This document shows, in pieces, positions 27,775 to 36,305 of a stretch of 64,000 nt of DNA. The notes under the pieces were generated by a model. That model did no database searches. It was not told where the DNA came from and worked only from the letters and a program-made list of their open reading frames with translations. Source of the stretch: Bacteroides fragilis (GTDB taxonomy: Bacteria; Bacteroidota; Bacteroidia; Bacteroidales; DTGW01); the NCBI GenBank assembly GCA_945889005.1, contig CAMDBI010000009.1, positions 45,074-109,073 of the forward strand. The letters run 5' to 3'. Position 1 is the stretch's first letter. Every line of letters begins with the position of its first letter. Position numbers and translations under genes: made by a program.

Positions 27775-29805
27775 TTAATTTTTGACTGTAATAGGTATAA
27801 TTACTTTAGCAAATGTACCAATATTTAATTGACTATCAATAAACAAATCGCCATTATGAATTTCAACAAAGCGTTTCACAATTGACATTCCTATACCGGT
27901 TCCGGAAATATTGTTTACATTTTTCCCTCTATAAAATGGTTCGTAAATTCTTTTGAGGTCTTCGTTACTCATTCCAATACCATCGTCATTGATCGTGAAA
28001 ATTAACTTTTTATTGTTAAAGTTAACATCAAATACTACAACTCCATTTTGTTTCGAATATTTTATAGCATTCGATAGTAAATTTCGAAGTATATGCTTCA
28101 GAACATTTTCATCGACATATTTAATGGGTTCTAAGACTTTGAAGTTAAATTTAATTTCAATATCGCTACGCGACGATAGTTTAATCTCGTCGACTAATAA
28201 ATGGCAGAATTCGAGCAGGTTGCAATCGGTCGGATTAAAAGAAATGTGAGTGTGGTGGTCGTAATTGATCATCAAAATTTCGTCGAGTAGAGAGGTGGTG
28301 CGGGTTATGGCATTGTTAATTTTTCTAAATTGATTTTCTCGCTGTGTTTCATTAAATTTGTCGAGATAGGTACTCAACAATTGTGCACTAGAAGAAATAA
28401 TGGCTAAAGGAGTTCTGAACTCGTGAGAAACTGCCGAAACCAATCGAGATTTAATTTCGTTGAGTTCTTTTTCGTGTTGCAACGATTCGGCAATGGTTTG
28501 TTCGTATTGTTTGCGTTTCGAAATATCGATTCCGGTCATACAAACCCCAATTTTCCCAATTTGATTATCGTAAATGGGAGCAAAGTTAAATTCAAACCAG
28601 TATGGGTTTTTCTTTCGATCAAACAACAAGGCTTCGCGAACAACGGTTTCGCCATCGAGACAGCGGTGAAACATATCAAAAAAAGCCAGTTGATTCGATT
28701 CAACTGTTATTATATCAATAATATTGGTATTTTCTTTTAGATCGGTTCCGTACACTTTTTTAATCCATTCCGAAGCAATTATATTATAGGCTTGTACTTG
28801 ATATTCCATATCGAAAAGCAAGAATCCCATGAAATGATTATTGATCATAGCTCGCAAATTTGCTTCTGATTTCTGTAACAATTCTTTTACAATCATTTCG
28901 TCCGAAATATCGTGAGCGACTCCAATAATTTCAATCAGATTATTGTCTTTGTCGCGAACACTATTGAAAACCCATTCTAACCATCGGTTGTAATGTTTCC
29001 TAGGAATTTTTTGAAGTGTTTTACTATAATATGGGTAAAATTGTACTTCAAACAACTGGCGCTTAATGTTTTCTTGTTCAAGCTCCGGTATGCAGGATGC
29101 AAAAGGTTCTCCAATTAATTGTATTTGCATCAATCCATGAAATTTACAGAAAGTTTTACTTACATAAGTAAGCAATCCATCGGGGTTTATTTTTACGATT
29201 TGTGCGTTTTGGTTTTCAATTATTAATCTTAGGCTTTCTTCGTTTTGCTTAATATTGCTGAGAATCTTTTTTTGTTCACTCAAATCAAAATTAATACATA
29301 AAAGTATTTTTTCTTTTTTATCAGAAATCGAAATTACATGTATTGAATATAAAAGTATCCTATGACCATCTTTGTGTAAAAAATCAACTTCTGAGGGTGC
29401 GATTATTTCACCCGATTTTTTTGCTTTTTTTCCAAATTTTAAACATTGAATAAATTTTTCATTGTTTTCAGACGCAATAATTAAATCTTTCATCGATTTA
29501 CCTATTACTTCGCTTGGCGAATAGCCCAATAATCGTTCACTGGTTTGGTTCCAAAAAACAATATTTCCATCGAGGTCATAACCTTGAATAGCAATACCCG
29601 AAACATTTTCAAATAAATATGGGTCTATAATTGATGCTTGAAGTTTTAATGACTTTAAATGAGCTATTTCGTTCTTGAGATTTTCGTTCTCAGCTCGTAA
29701 TTTATGCAGTTCACTATTAATTATATAATCATTTGACAATACAAAAGTTGGTTCTTGTTTGTAGTTTTTCAAAACATTTCGTTTATTTTGAACAGCTTCT
29801 TTCAA
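27775..29805 (-). CDS. Cytoplasmic three-PAS histidine kinase
   Basis: 676 residues. A short coiled coil (~30-50) is followed by three PAS domains (~55-180, 190-310, 315-440), HisKA with LVSAVSHEFRTPLAIISSS, and a HATPase with LLSNAIKYSK, DDGIGM and GTGIGMSIVKRF. No membrane segment, so it senses a cytoplasmic signal, for example redox or a bound cofactor. The start codon is TTG; there is no in-frame ATG nearby. A TAAATTTG element lies 39 nt upstream. Transcribed with the LuxR-type regulator. Confidence 0.88.
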   Translation of the reverse strand: MKEAVQNKRNVLKNYKQEPTFVLSNDYIINSELHKLRAENENLKNEIAHLKSLKLQASIIDPYLFENVSGIAIQGYDLDGNIVFWNQTSERLLGYSPSEVIGKSMKDLIIASENNEKFIQCLKFGKKAKKSGEIIAPSEVDFLHKDGHRILLYSIHVISISDKKEKILLCINFDLSEQKKILSNIKQNEESLRLIIENQNAQIVKINPDGLLTYVSKTFCKFHGLMQIQLIGEPFASCIPELEQENIKRQLFEVQFYPYYSKTLQKIPRKHYNRWLEWVFNSVRDKDNNLIEIIGVAHDISDEMIVKELLQKSEANLRAMINNHFMGFLLFDMEYQVQAYNIIASEWIKKVYGTDLKENTNIIDIITVESNQLAFFDMFHRCLDGETVVREALLFDRKKNPYWFEFNFAPIYDNQIGKIGVCMTGIDISKRKQYEQTIAESLQHEKELNEIKSRLVSAVSHEFRTPLAIISSSAQLLSTYLDKFNETQRENQFRKINNAITRTTSLLDEILMINYDHHTHISFNPTDCNLLEFCHLLVDEIKLSSRSDIEIKFNFKVLEPIKYVDENVLKHILRNLLSNAIKYSKQNGVVVFDVNFNNKKLIFTINDDGIGMSNEDLKRIYEPFYRGKNVNNISGTGIGMSIVKRFVEIHNGDLFIDSQLNIGTFAKVIIPITVKN

Positions 29806-29843
29806 ATGATGAATAATTAAAGGTGTTGTAAATGTAATATTAA

Positions 29844-29851
29844 CAAATTTA
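29844..29851 (-). promoter_or_regulatory. -7 promoter element of the kinase/regulator operon
   Basis: TAAATTTG on the minus strand, 39 nt before the TTG start of the kinase gene. The -33 element is not evident. Confidence 0.4.
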
Positions 29852-29888
29852 TCTAACTTCGAAAATTAATTTTTTTATTATTATAATA

Positions 29889-31226
29889 ATGTTGAAATAT
29901 ATAAAAAATAAAATACTTTCTGTAAAAAAATATTTATGGGACGATTTGTGGACAACCTCCGAAAAATCGAAATCTCCCATATTTGATTTTACAATAAAGC
30001 AAATAAAAATATTGTTTGTAACCATTAAAGGTATTACTGAAGATAAGATAATAATAAAAGCATCGGCTCTTACATATTATTCATTACTATCGGTAATACC
30101 TGTTGTTGCATTGGCTTTTGGCATTTCCAAAGGGTTTGGGTTCGAAAAAATGCTTCAGGAAGAATTAAGTAATAGACTTCAGGGTCAGAGAGAGGTTTTT
30201 GATTGGATTACAACTTTTGCTACTCGACTGCTCGAGCATACACAAGGCGAACTAATCGCGGGTGTTGGTGTGGTTTTCTTGGTTTGGTCTATTATGCGCT
30301 TAATGAGTTTTGCCGAAAGCTCTTTTAACGAAATATGGGAAATTAAAAAAGGTAGAACTATTAATAGGAAGTTAACCGATTATTTTACTATTATTCTTAT
30401 TTCTCCGGTATTTTTTGCCCTTTCGAGTAGCGTAACAGTTTATATTACTGCCAATTTCGATTCAATAAGTCAATCGATGAAGTTAATTGGCTTTTTTGGG
30501 CCTTTACTTAAAATTCTTTTTAGCTTAGCGCCATATTTATTGGTTTGGATATTGTTTATTTTCATCTATATGACAATACCCAATACCAAAGTAAAATTTC
30601 GCTCCGCATTAATTGCAGGTATCATTGCAGGTACTTTATTTCAAATTATACAGTTTCTCTATTTAAAATTCCAAATATCGGTTTCTAATTACAATGCAGT
30701 ATATGGAAGTTTTGCTGCTTTCCCATTATTTATGATTTGGATGCATACAGCATGGTTAATTGTTCTTTTTGGTGTTGAATTGTCGTTTTCTATTCAAAAT
30801 TTTAGAAAATATGAGTTTGAGAAAGTTTTAATAAAACTCAACTTTAAATCGAGACGTGCACTTTATCTGTTAATTACTTCTCTTTTATGTAAAAACTTTG
30901 CTTTGGGTAAAAAGCCTTCAACCATCGATGATATTTCGGATAGTTTGGATATTCCGCAAACAATTTGCAAGGATATAATATACAAATTAAACGACATAGG
31001 AGTAGTTTCGGAAGTTGTAAACAACACAGGATTTTACTCGTACCAACCTGCTGTAGATATCAATCTGCTTAGCATTCGGTATGTTATGGGGAAAATTGAA
31101 GACAATGGTATAGATATGGAATCTTTACATTCAAATGAAGAATTTATACGTTTAAATAAACATCTGAATCACATCGATTCTATTCAATGCACTTCGGATG
31201 CCAATATCCTGTTGAAAGATTTGTAA
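29889..31226 (+). CDS. YihY/BrkB-family membrane protein with C-terminal winged-helix region
   Basis: 445 residues. After ~45 polar residues come about six membrane segments (~50-310) with the family pattern KASALTYYSLLSVIPVVALAFG and YGSFAAFPLFMIWMHTAWLIVLFGVEL. The last ~130 residues are soluble, and IDDISDSLDIPQTICKDIIYKLNDIGVV has the look of a winged-helix domain. The role of the family is unclear; the old virulence and RNase BN labels are not supported. Monocistronic and divergent from the kinase operon. Confidence 0.85.
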   Translation: MLKYIKNKILSVKKYLWDDLWTTSEKSKSPIFDFTIKQIKILFVTIKGITEDKIIIKASALTYYSLLSVIPVVALAFGISKGFGFEKMLQEELSNRLQGQREVFDWITTFATRLLEHTQGELIAGVGVVFLVWSIMRLMSFAESSFNEIWEIKKGRTINRKLTDYFTIILISPVFFALSSSVTVYITANFDSISQSMKLIGFFGPLLKILFSLAPYLLVWILFIFIYMTIPNTKVKFRSALIAGIIAGTLFQIIQFLYLKFQISVSNYNAVYGSFAAFPLFMIWMHTAWLIVLFGVELSFSIQNFRKYEFEKVLIKLNFKSRRALYLLITSLLCKNFALGKKPSTIDDISDSLDIPQTICKDIIYKLNDIGVVSEVVNNTGFYSYQPAVDINLLSIRYVMGKIEDNGIDMESLHSNEEFIRLNKHLNHIDSIQCTSDANILLKDL

Positions 31227-31311
31227 CTTCTAAATACTAAGGAGGGCACTACTGTCTTGTTAAAATTATAGATTTCTTCCTACGGTCGAAATCACTTTTC
31301 TATTTACTTTA

Positions 31312-31480
31312 GTGCGTCTCTAAAACTCGATTTTTGGAGACCGACGAATTTTTAAAACCCGGTGTTTGCTTCTGTAATTGCATTACACTGAGCGAAAACC
31401 GAAGTGAGGAGTTTAAAATAAAGTCCAACAAAGAACCCCGAAGGGCTCAGCGTAGCTAAAAAGCAGTTTTTTGAGATGCC
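31312..31480. mobile_element. ~170-bp dispersed element, copy 1
   Basis: Aligns over its full length with 62607-62777 at roughly 85% identity by eye, with the longest identity around CCAACAAAGAACCCCGAAGG. The ends are inverted (GTCTCTAAAA at left, TTTTTTGAGATGCCC at right). It has no open frame. A separate REP-like hairpin GATTTC...GAAATC lies just upstream (31270-31292). These two plus spacer fill the whole 275-nt gap between the BrkB-like gene and the dehydrogenase gene. Confidence 0.7.
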
Positions 31481-31501
31481 CTTTAAACCGACAATTGTAT
31501 A

Positions 31502-32203
31502 TTAAGGAGTAGAAATACTCACTGGCAATATTTTCCCATTAAAGTATTTATGACCATTTACCGCAAATTCGGCGATATACTTTGCCATTTCCAATGCATT
31601 ATGAGGTGCTTGATAGTCGGGAAAAGCCTTAGACAACATTTCGGTCTGAACGGCTCCTAATGCAAGACAATTGAAATAAATGTTTTGTAATTTATACTCC
31701 TCTGCCAAGCATTCGGTCAAACATGCCAGCGCAGCTTTGCTGGCACTATACCAGGCTATACCCGAAAATTTCTTACTTCCTTGAACGCCACCCATGCTGC
31801 CTATGTTTACTACATGCGAAGGCTTATCTTGACCCATTAAAGGTACTAGTATTCTTATAATTTCGCCTACAGCAAAAAGATTGATTTTGAATATTTTACT
31901 AACATTCTCGTATTTAAAATTATTGAATGGCTTATTTTCTAATTGCCCGGCATTGTTTATCAATATATCAACCCTATTGATACGAGTTAAAATATCATTT
32001 TTAAAAATATCTGACTTGTCGATTATTTCTTCTAAATCGAAACCCAAATAATCGAAATTGTTATGAACAGCCGATTTCTTTATTTCCTCTAATGCCAGTA
32101 CATTTCGCGAAATACCTAATACCTTGTTATGTGGATTTTGTAATAGCTCATGTGTCAATTCATAACCAATACCTCTGCTACATCCGGTTATAACTATATT
32201 CAT
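31502..32203 (-). CDS. Short-chain dehydrogenase/reductase
   Basis: 233 residues from the ATG at 32203. The Rossmann start MNIVITGCSRGIGYEL, the NNAG motif (LINNAGQLEN), catalytic Ser in NIGSMGG and the YSASK pair are all present, so it should be active. NAD(P)-dependent; the substrate is unknown. The longer frame from 32242 adds 13 residues that overlap the divergent promoter and is rejected. Confidence 0.88.
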   Translation of the reverse strand: MNIVITGCSRGIGYELTHELLQNPHNKVLGISRNVLALEEIKKSAVHNNFDYLGFDLEEIIDKSDIFKNDILTRINRVDILINNAGQLENKPFNNFKYENVSKIFKINLFAVGEIIRILVPLMGQDKPSHVVNIGSMGGVQGSKKFSGIAWYSASKAALACLTECLAEEYKLQNIYFNCLALGAVQTEMLSKAFPDYQAPHNALEMAKYIAEFAVNGHKYFNGKILPVSISTP

Positions 32204-32217
32204 AATGTTCGATTTTT

Positions 32218-32250
32218 TTTGTTTTAAATGTGTAATATACACTATTTTTG
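32218..32250 (+). promoter_or_regulatory. Promoter of the small secreted protein
   Basis: TATTTTTG at 32243-32250 matches TAnnTTTG, and TTTG at 32218-32221 gives a spacer of 21. It lies in the 66-nt divergent gap with the dehydrogenase gene. Confidence 0.5.
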
Positions 32251-32269
32251 TGTTAAACTCAAATTATTT

Positions 32270-32827
32270 ATGCGAAGAATTATTATATATTTGTTACTTC
32301 AGATATCCACCATACAATTTTTTTATTCCCAACAAAAAGAAGAACTACCTCCATTAACTACTAAAGAAAGAATATATTGGGGAACAGATTTTAATTTACA
32401 AATTGAAGGAAATGTAAGTTTATTTGAATTGGCACCAAGTATTGGATACCGTTTGTATCGTCCAGTTTATTTAGGTTTAAGATTTCCCTACGAATTATAT
32501 AGGCAAAATCAATTTACCCGTAAATACTACACACAGAACATTGCCGTAAGACCCTTTACAAACATAATAGTAATAGACAATTTCAGTAAATTGTTGCCTA
32601 TTAAGTCTCGAGCAGGACTCATGCTCAATGCCGAATATGAAATATTGAGCTTCAACAACAAACACAATACCAACAGGGAGTTAAGCGATGTTTTCTTATT
32701 GGGTGTCGGCTTTTTTCAAAAATCTAATAAAAAATCGGCTGTTTATATTTCGCTCATGTTCAACATATCAAATAATCAATACGTTTACTACAAAAACCCA
32801 CTTGTACGATTGGGTTTTACTTTTTGA
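32270..32827 (+). CDS. Hypothetical secreted, probably outer-membrane, protein
   Basis: 185 residues from the ATG at 32270. MRRIIIYLLLQISTIQFFYS is a signal peptide cleaved near SQ. The rest alternates polar and hydrophobic residues and ends LVRLGFTF, with a C-terminal Phe as in small beta-barrels. I do not recognise the family. The longer frame from 32228 is less likely because the -7 promoter element lies inside it. Confidence 0.7.
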   Translation: MRRIIIYLLLQISTIQFFYSQQKEELPPLTTKERIYWGTDFNLQIEGNVSLFELAPSIGYRLYRPVYLGLRFPYELYRQNQFTRKYYTQNIAVRPFTNIIVIDNFSKLLPIKSRAGLMLNAEYEILSFNNKHNTNRELSDVFLLGVGFFQKSNKKSAVYISLMFNISNNQYVYYKNPLVRLGFTF

Positions 32828-32935
32828 GTATCAATAATTTTTTTTTTTAAGAGCTTTAACCTTACTTTGTATCTTTAAAAATTGAACAATTTGTTGTGTT
32901 TGTTGGTTTAAAAAGAAGAATAAAAATTTTACAAA

Positions 32936-33529
32936 ATGATTGCAGAAAAAAACAAGGTTATAGCAGTAAGTTACGAATTGAAAATTGCCGGTAACGACAA
33001 AATAGTGGAAAAAGTAAACAACCTTCAACCACTTAAATTTATATTAGGAAAAGGCAACTTACTTCCTAAGTTTGAAGACAATCTGATGGGATTGAAAATT
33101 GGTGATACATTTGATTTTGTTCTAAACAGCGAAGATGCTTATGGAGCAATAAACAATGAAGCAATAGTAGACCTCCCAATGAATGTATTTGAAGTTGATG
33201 GAAAAGTCGATAACGACATGATTTCGATTGGCAATATGGTTCCTATGAGCGATCATAATGGTAACCGATTCAATGGTAAAATCGTAGATATTACATCGGA
33301 AATCGTTAAAATGGATTTTAACCACCCTTTAGCAGGAGAAAATTTGCATTTTAAAGGTGAAGTAGTTGAAGTACGCGAAGCCAGCGAAGAAGAATTGGCA
33401 CATGGTCATTTACACGACAGTGGCGGATGTGGCTGCGGTAGTAGTTGCGGTTGCGACGACAGTTCTGAAGGAAGTAGCTGTGGAACCGGATCTGGTGGTT
33501 GCGGAAGCGGTGGTTGCGGTTGCAACTAA
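32936..33529 (+). CDS. slyD: FKBP-type peptidyl-prolyl isomerase, SlyD-like, with Cys-rich tail
   Basis: 197 residues. The FKBP domain (~1-70 and ~130-145) is interrupted by an insert-in-flap domain (~75-125), as in SlyD: LGKGNLLPKFEDNLMGLKIGD and NHPLAGENLHFKGEV. The last ~40 residues are Gly/Ser-rich with eight Cys and several His (HGHLHDSGGCGCG...), a metal-binding tail comparable to that of enterobacterial SlyD, which binds nickel. It likely combines chaperone/isomerase and metal-handling roles. Its 3' end overlaps the convergent amidase gene by 4 bp. Confidence 0.9.
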   Translation: MIAEKNKVIAVSYELKIAGNDKIVEKVNNLQPLKFILGKGNLLPKFEDNLMGLKIGDTFDFVLNSEDAYGAINNEAIVDLPMNVFEVDGKVDNDMISIGNMVPMSDHNGNRFNGKIVDITSEIVKMDFNHPLAGENLHFKGEVVEVREASEEELAHGHLHDSGGCGCGSSCGCDDSSEGSSCGTGSGGCGSGGCGCN

Positions 33530-34296
33530 TCGTTTATTGTAAAATGATCTCGATCGTCCAAAAAAGGATATTTTTTACGAAAATCTTGAAGGTCTTGTAG
33601 ATTGATTGATACTTTGCATATCACATTCTCTCGATTTTCAAGATTTTTTATTTCTTGCCCTTTGAAATCGATTACTTGACTTTGCCCAATATAATTAAGA
33701 TTATTGCTATCGATACCAGTTCTATTTACGGCAATAACATAACATTGATTTTCGACTGCACGGGCTTTAAGTAAAATATTCCACGCATCGGCTCTACTTG
33801 CCGGCCAATTTGCTAAAAATAAAATAGTATCGAAGTTTTCGGTATTTCGGCTCCATACCGGAAATCGGAGATCGTAACAAACCAATGGACAAACTCTCAT
33901 TTTCTCAACTTCTGCTACAAGTCTGCGATTTCCAGCCGAAAAATGTTTTTCCTCTCCGCCAAGTGCAAATAAATGTCGTTTATTGTATTGTAATATCTCC
34001 CCAGAAGGTTTAACAAGTAATAATCGATTATAAACCTTATTATTCTCTATAATTATAAGGCTCCCGACAATTGTTGTTTTCAACTCTTTCGATTTTTTGA
34101 GCATCCAGTTTACCGTTAACCCCTTCATGCTTTCGGCGCATGTTTTAACATTCATAGTAAACCCGGTATTGAACATTTCGGGCAATACAAGCAAATCTGA
34201 ACCATCAAATTGTTGCTCTATGAGTTTCTCGAGTGTTTTCAGGTTGATCTCTGTTGCTTCAAAAGCAATATTGTACTGAACAATAGATACATCCAT
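33526..34296 (-). CDS. Carbon-nitrogen hydrolase (nitrilase superfamily, omega-amidase-like)
   Basis: 256 residues. The catalytic Glu-Lys-Cys triad is visible: LVLPEMFNTGF, YNKRHLF and CPLVCYDLRFPVW. The sequence is closest in pattern to YafV/omega-amidase enzymes, which hydrolyse 2-oxoglutaramate or 2-oxosuccinamate. The ATG at 34296 starts 4 nt after the stop of the receiver gene, so it is probably in the same transcript although functionally unrelated. Confidence 0.88.
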   Translation of the reverse strand: MDVSIVQYNIAFEATEINLKTLEKLIEQQFDGSDLLVLPEMFNTGFTMNVKTCAESMKGLTVNWMLKKSKELKTTIVGSLIIIENNKVYNRLLLVKPSGEILQYNKRHLFALGGEEKHFSAGNRRLVAEVEKMRVCPLVCYDLRFPVWSRNTENFDTILFLANWPASRADAWNILLKARAVENQCYVIAVNRTGIDSNNLNYIGQSQVIDFKGQEIKNLENRENVICKVSINLQDLQDFRKKYPFLDDRDHFTIND

Positions 34297-34299
34297 CAA

Positions 34300-34668
34300 C
34301 TAAAGATTTTGACGCATCAATGCTTTTTTGACCCTAAGCGAAAGTTCGGTAGGAGAGAAGGGTTTGGTTATATAATCGTCGGCACCCAATTCGAAAGCCA
34401 GCAATACCGTTTCTTCGAGACCGACCCTGGTAAGCATAACGATTGGAATATGTTTTTTTAATTCGGCACGTACATATTTTATAAGCTCCAAGCCACTTAT
34501 ATGTGGCATGTGCAAATCGGTTATCATGAAATCGATATCTTCTTTCTTTAAAATTTCGAGAGCTTCTTTCCCATCTGCTGCCGATAATACATCATAGCCA
34601 TCCATTTTAATCCTATGTTCAATGGCTTTTCGTGTCATGCTATCGTCTTCAACTATTAATATTCTCAT
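34300..34668 (-). CDS. Single-domain response regulator
   Basis: 122 residues, one receiver domain only: VEDDSMTRKAI, phospho-Asp in FMITDLHMPHISG, Lys in YITKPFS. There is no output domain, so it acts like CheY or as a phosphorelay intermediate. It is preceded 11 nt upstream by an Hpt gene, which suggests phosphotransfer between the two. Confidence 0.92.
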   Translation of the reverse strand: MRILIVEDDSMTRKAIEHRIKMDGYDVLSAADGKEALEILKKEDIDFMITDLHMPHISGLELIKYVRAELKKHIPIVMLTRVGLEETVLLAFELGADDYITKPFSPTELSLRVKKALMRQNL

Positions 34669-34679
34669 ATAGCTTTGTT

Positions 34680-35024
34680 TTAAAGGTTAAAATCTTTTTT
34701 AATGTTTTCAATAATTTGTAATGATAAATTTTCAATATTTTCGATATAAGATTCAATATTTTCAATGTTTCGTAAATGTTTAGAAGCCCCCTCGAGCAAA
34801 TTTACGTTTAATTTCAAATCGGAATTGCCTACGTAATCAAAATTTGGTGCAAAACGATGAATGGTTGCATAAAGTAGGCTATATTCCTTCGACTTTGAAT
34901 GCTTTTTTATCGTGTCGACAACATCGGGCGCTTGATTGATAAAATCGCTTAACATTTCTAAAATAAATACCTGATCACCCCCTGATATCTCTTCTAAATA
35001 CGATATGTTGTAAATTCTATTCAT
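34680..35024 (-). CDS. Hpt (histidine phosphotransfer) protein
   Basis: 114 residues, all helical. AIHRFAPNFDYVG-like segment (the sequence reads TIHRFAPNFDYVG) holds the phospho-accepting His and the PxxxxxG pattern of Bacteroidota Hpt domains. It carries phosphate between a kinase/receiver and another receiver; the neighbouring single-domain receiver is the natural partner. It lies 6 nt after a gene for an unknown membrane-anchored protein. Confidence 0.85.
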   Translation of the reverse strand: MNRIYNISYLEEISGGDQVFILEMLSDFINQAPDVVDTIKKHSKSKEYSLLYATIHRFAPNFDYVGNSDLKLNVNLLEGASKHLRNIENIESYIENIENLSLQIIENIKKDFNL

Positions 35025-35030
35025 ATCTAA

Positions 35031-36170
35031 CTATTGTTGTTGTTGAATAACATATTGATTCATTATACCACTTATAAGTGGCCTGTAATAATTCCATGTA
35101 AAACCTTTTTCAGGGTTATTTTTGTATATATACCCATACCATTTACCTACAGTTGCCAAGAAAGATGTGGAATATTTAAAATTCCCATGCGAAAAATCAG
35201 CAGCAATATAATACATTCTATCTTTATAAGACAAAATCAATGGATTAATATTGCTTAATGAGTTGGTCTTAAGTATTGAATCGCCAGTTGCAGTTGTGTT
35301 TAAAATAAGCTGAGCCTCTGTTTGCATACTATCATTAACCTCAATTATTTCGAACCATCCAGAATAGTTATATTGTTTGGGTAGCGAAAATTTCTTTATA
35401 AAATTGTTGCCTGTAATTATTGCTGGTAAAGCTTTTGTTAATTCTCGCCCTTCCTCGAGTACAATAATATTACCTAAAGGATTTAATATAATTACGCCCC
35501 CTTTAACAAAGGGCCATTTTTTATTTGTCAATTTATATTTTTCAATAATCCACTTAGGAATCTCAGAATTGTTTGTAGATAGTGTCGAATAATATTTTCC
35601 AAACCATCCTTTCCAATTAAAACCATACAAATCAGAAAATTTTTCTCTCACAAGTTCAGATGTTGGAGACCCAATTATATTAAATTCACAAATCGTAAGT
35701 TTCTTTTTATCTACCATTTCCTTCAATAACAAATATTCGGTATTTTTTAAACCGGCATCTACCAATGAAATTGAATAATCTGCAATCGAATTACCATACC
35801 AGTTATTATATAGCACTCCATATGTATCGATATAATACAATATGTCGTAATAATTCGAAAAACTATCGACCAATTCTAATTGTATTCGCTTAACCACATA
35901 TTCCTTGGAATTGCTTTGTTTTCCTCGTATAAAACCATAATAATCTTGACAATAATCGTATAGTTGTCCACTCTTTTTTATAAAACGTTCATTGTTCAAT
36001 ACCCAAAAAACCGATTTATTGTCTAAATAATTTTCTTCATGTACAGTTTTATCCAAAATAATAATATTTGATGCTTTTTGGGGGTAAAAAAACCATATAA
36101 CGAACATTATAAGAAAAAATATTATAAGCGAGGCAAAGGCAATTAGCAATAATTTAAAAACAGATTTCAT
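35031..36170 (-). CDS. Membrane-anchored protein of unknown function
   Basis: 379 residues. One N-terminal membrane anchor (~7-30) is followed by a large extracytoplasmic domain. Conserved-looking segments are IIILDKTVHEENYLDNKSVFW, DTYGVLYNNW, ICEFNIIGSPTSELVREKF, LYGFNWKGWFGKYY and FTWNYYRPLI. The pattern (Asp-Thr-Tyr-Gly-Val, then EFN...PT, then GW.G.Y) looks enzymatic, perhaps a Rossmann or amidotransferase-like fold, but I cannot name a family. It is first in an operon with the Hpt and single-receiver genes (gaps of 6 and 11 nt), which hints at a link between an envelope function and a phosphorelay. Confidence 0.75.
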   Translation of the reverse strand: MKSVFKLLLIAFASLIIFFLIMFVIWFFYPQKASNIIILDKTVHEENYLDNKSVFWVLNNERFIKKSGQLYDYCQDYYGFIRGKQSNSKEYVVKRIQLELVDSFSNYYDILYYIDTYGVLYNNWYGNSIADYSISLVDAGLKNTEYLLLKEMVDKKKLTICEFNIIGSPTSELVREKFSDLYGFNWKGWFGKYYSTLSTNNSEIPKWIIEKYKLTNKKWPFVKGGVIILNPLGNIIVLEEGRELTKALPAIITGNNFIKKFSLPKQYNYSGWFEIIEVNDSMQTEAQLILNTTATGDSILKTNSLSNINPLILSYKDRMYYIAADFSHGNFKYSTSFLATVGKWYGYIYKNNPEKGFTWNYYRPLISGIMNQYVIQQQQ

Positions 36171-36305
36171 TTATTCAAGAATTGAAGCTCTAAATTAATT
36201 TTTTTTTATTAATAATCAACTTTGTAAATATTTAAAAAATTAATTTTTTCATTTATTAGATCAATTCAGTTTCATCATACAATTTTAACGAATGGTCAAA
36301 TTTAT

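Noticed and set aside
31227..31311. Extra small gene between brkB and the repeat
   Set aside because: No frame of useful length; the stretch contains a REP-like GATTTC/GAAATC hairpin only.
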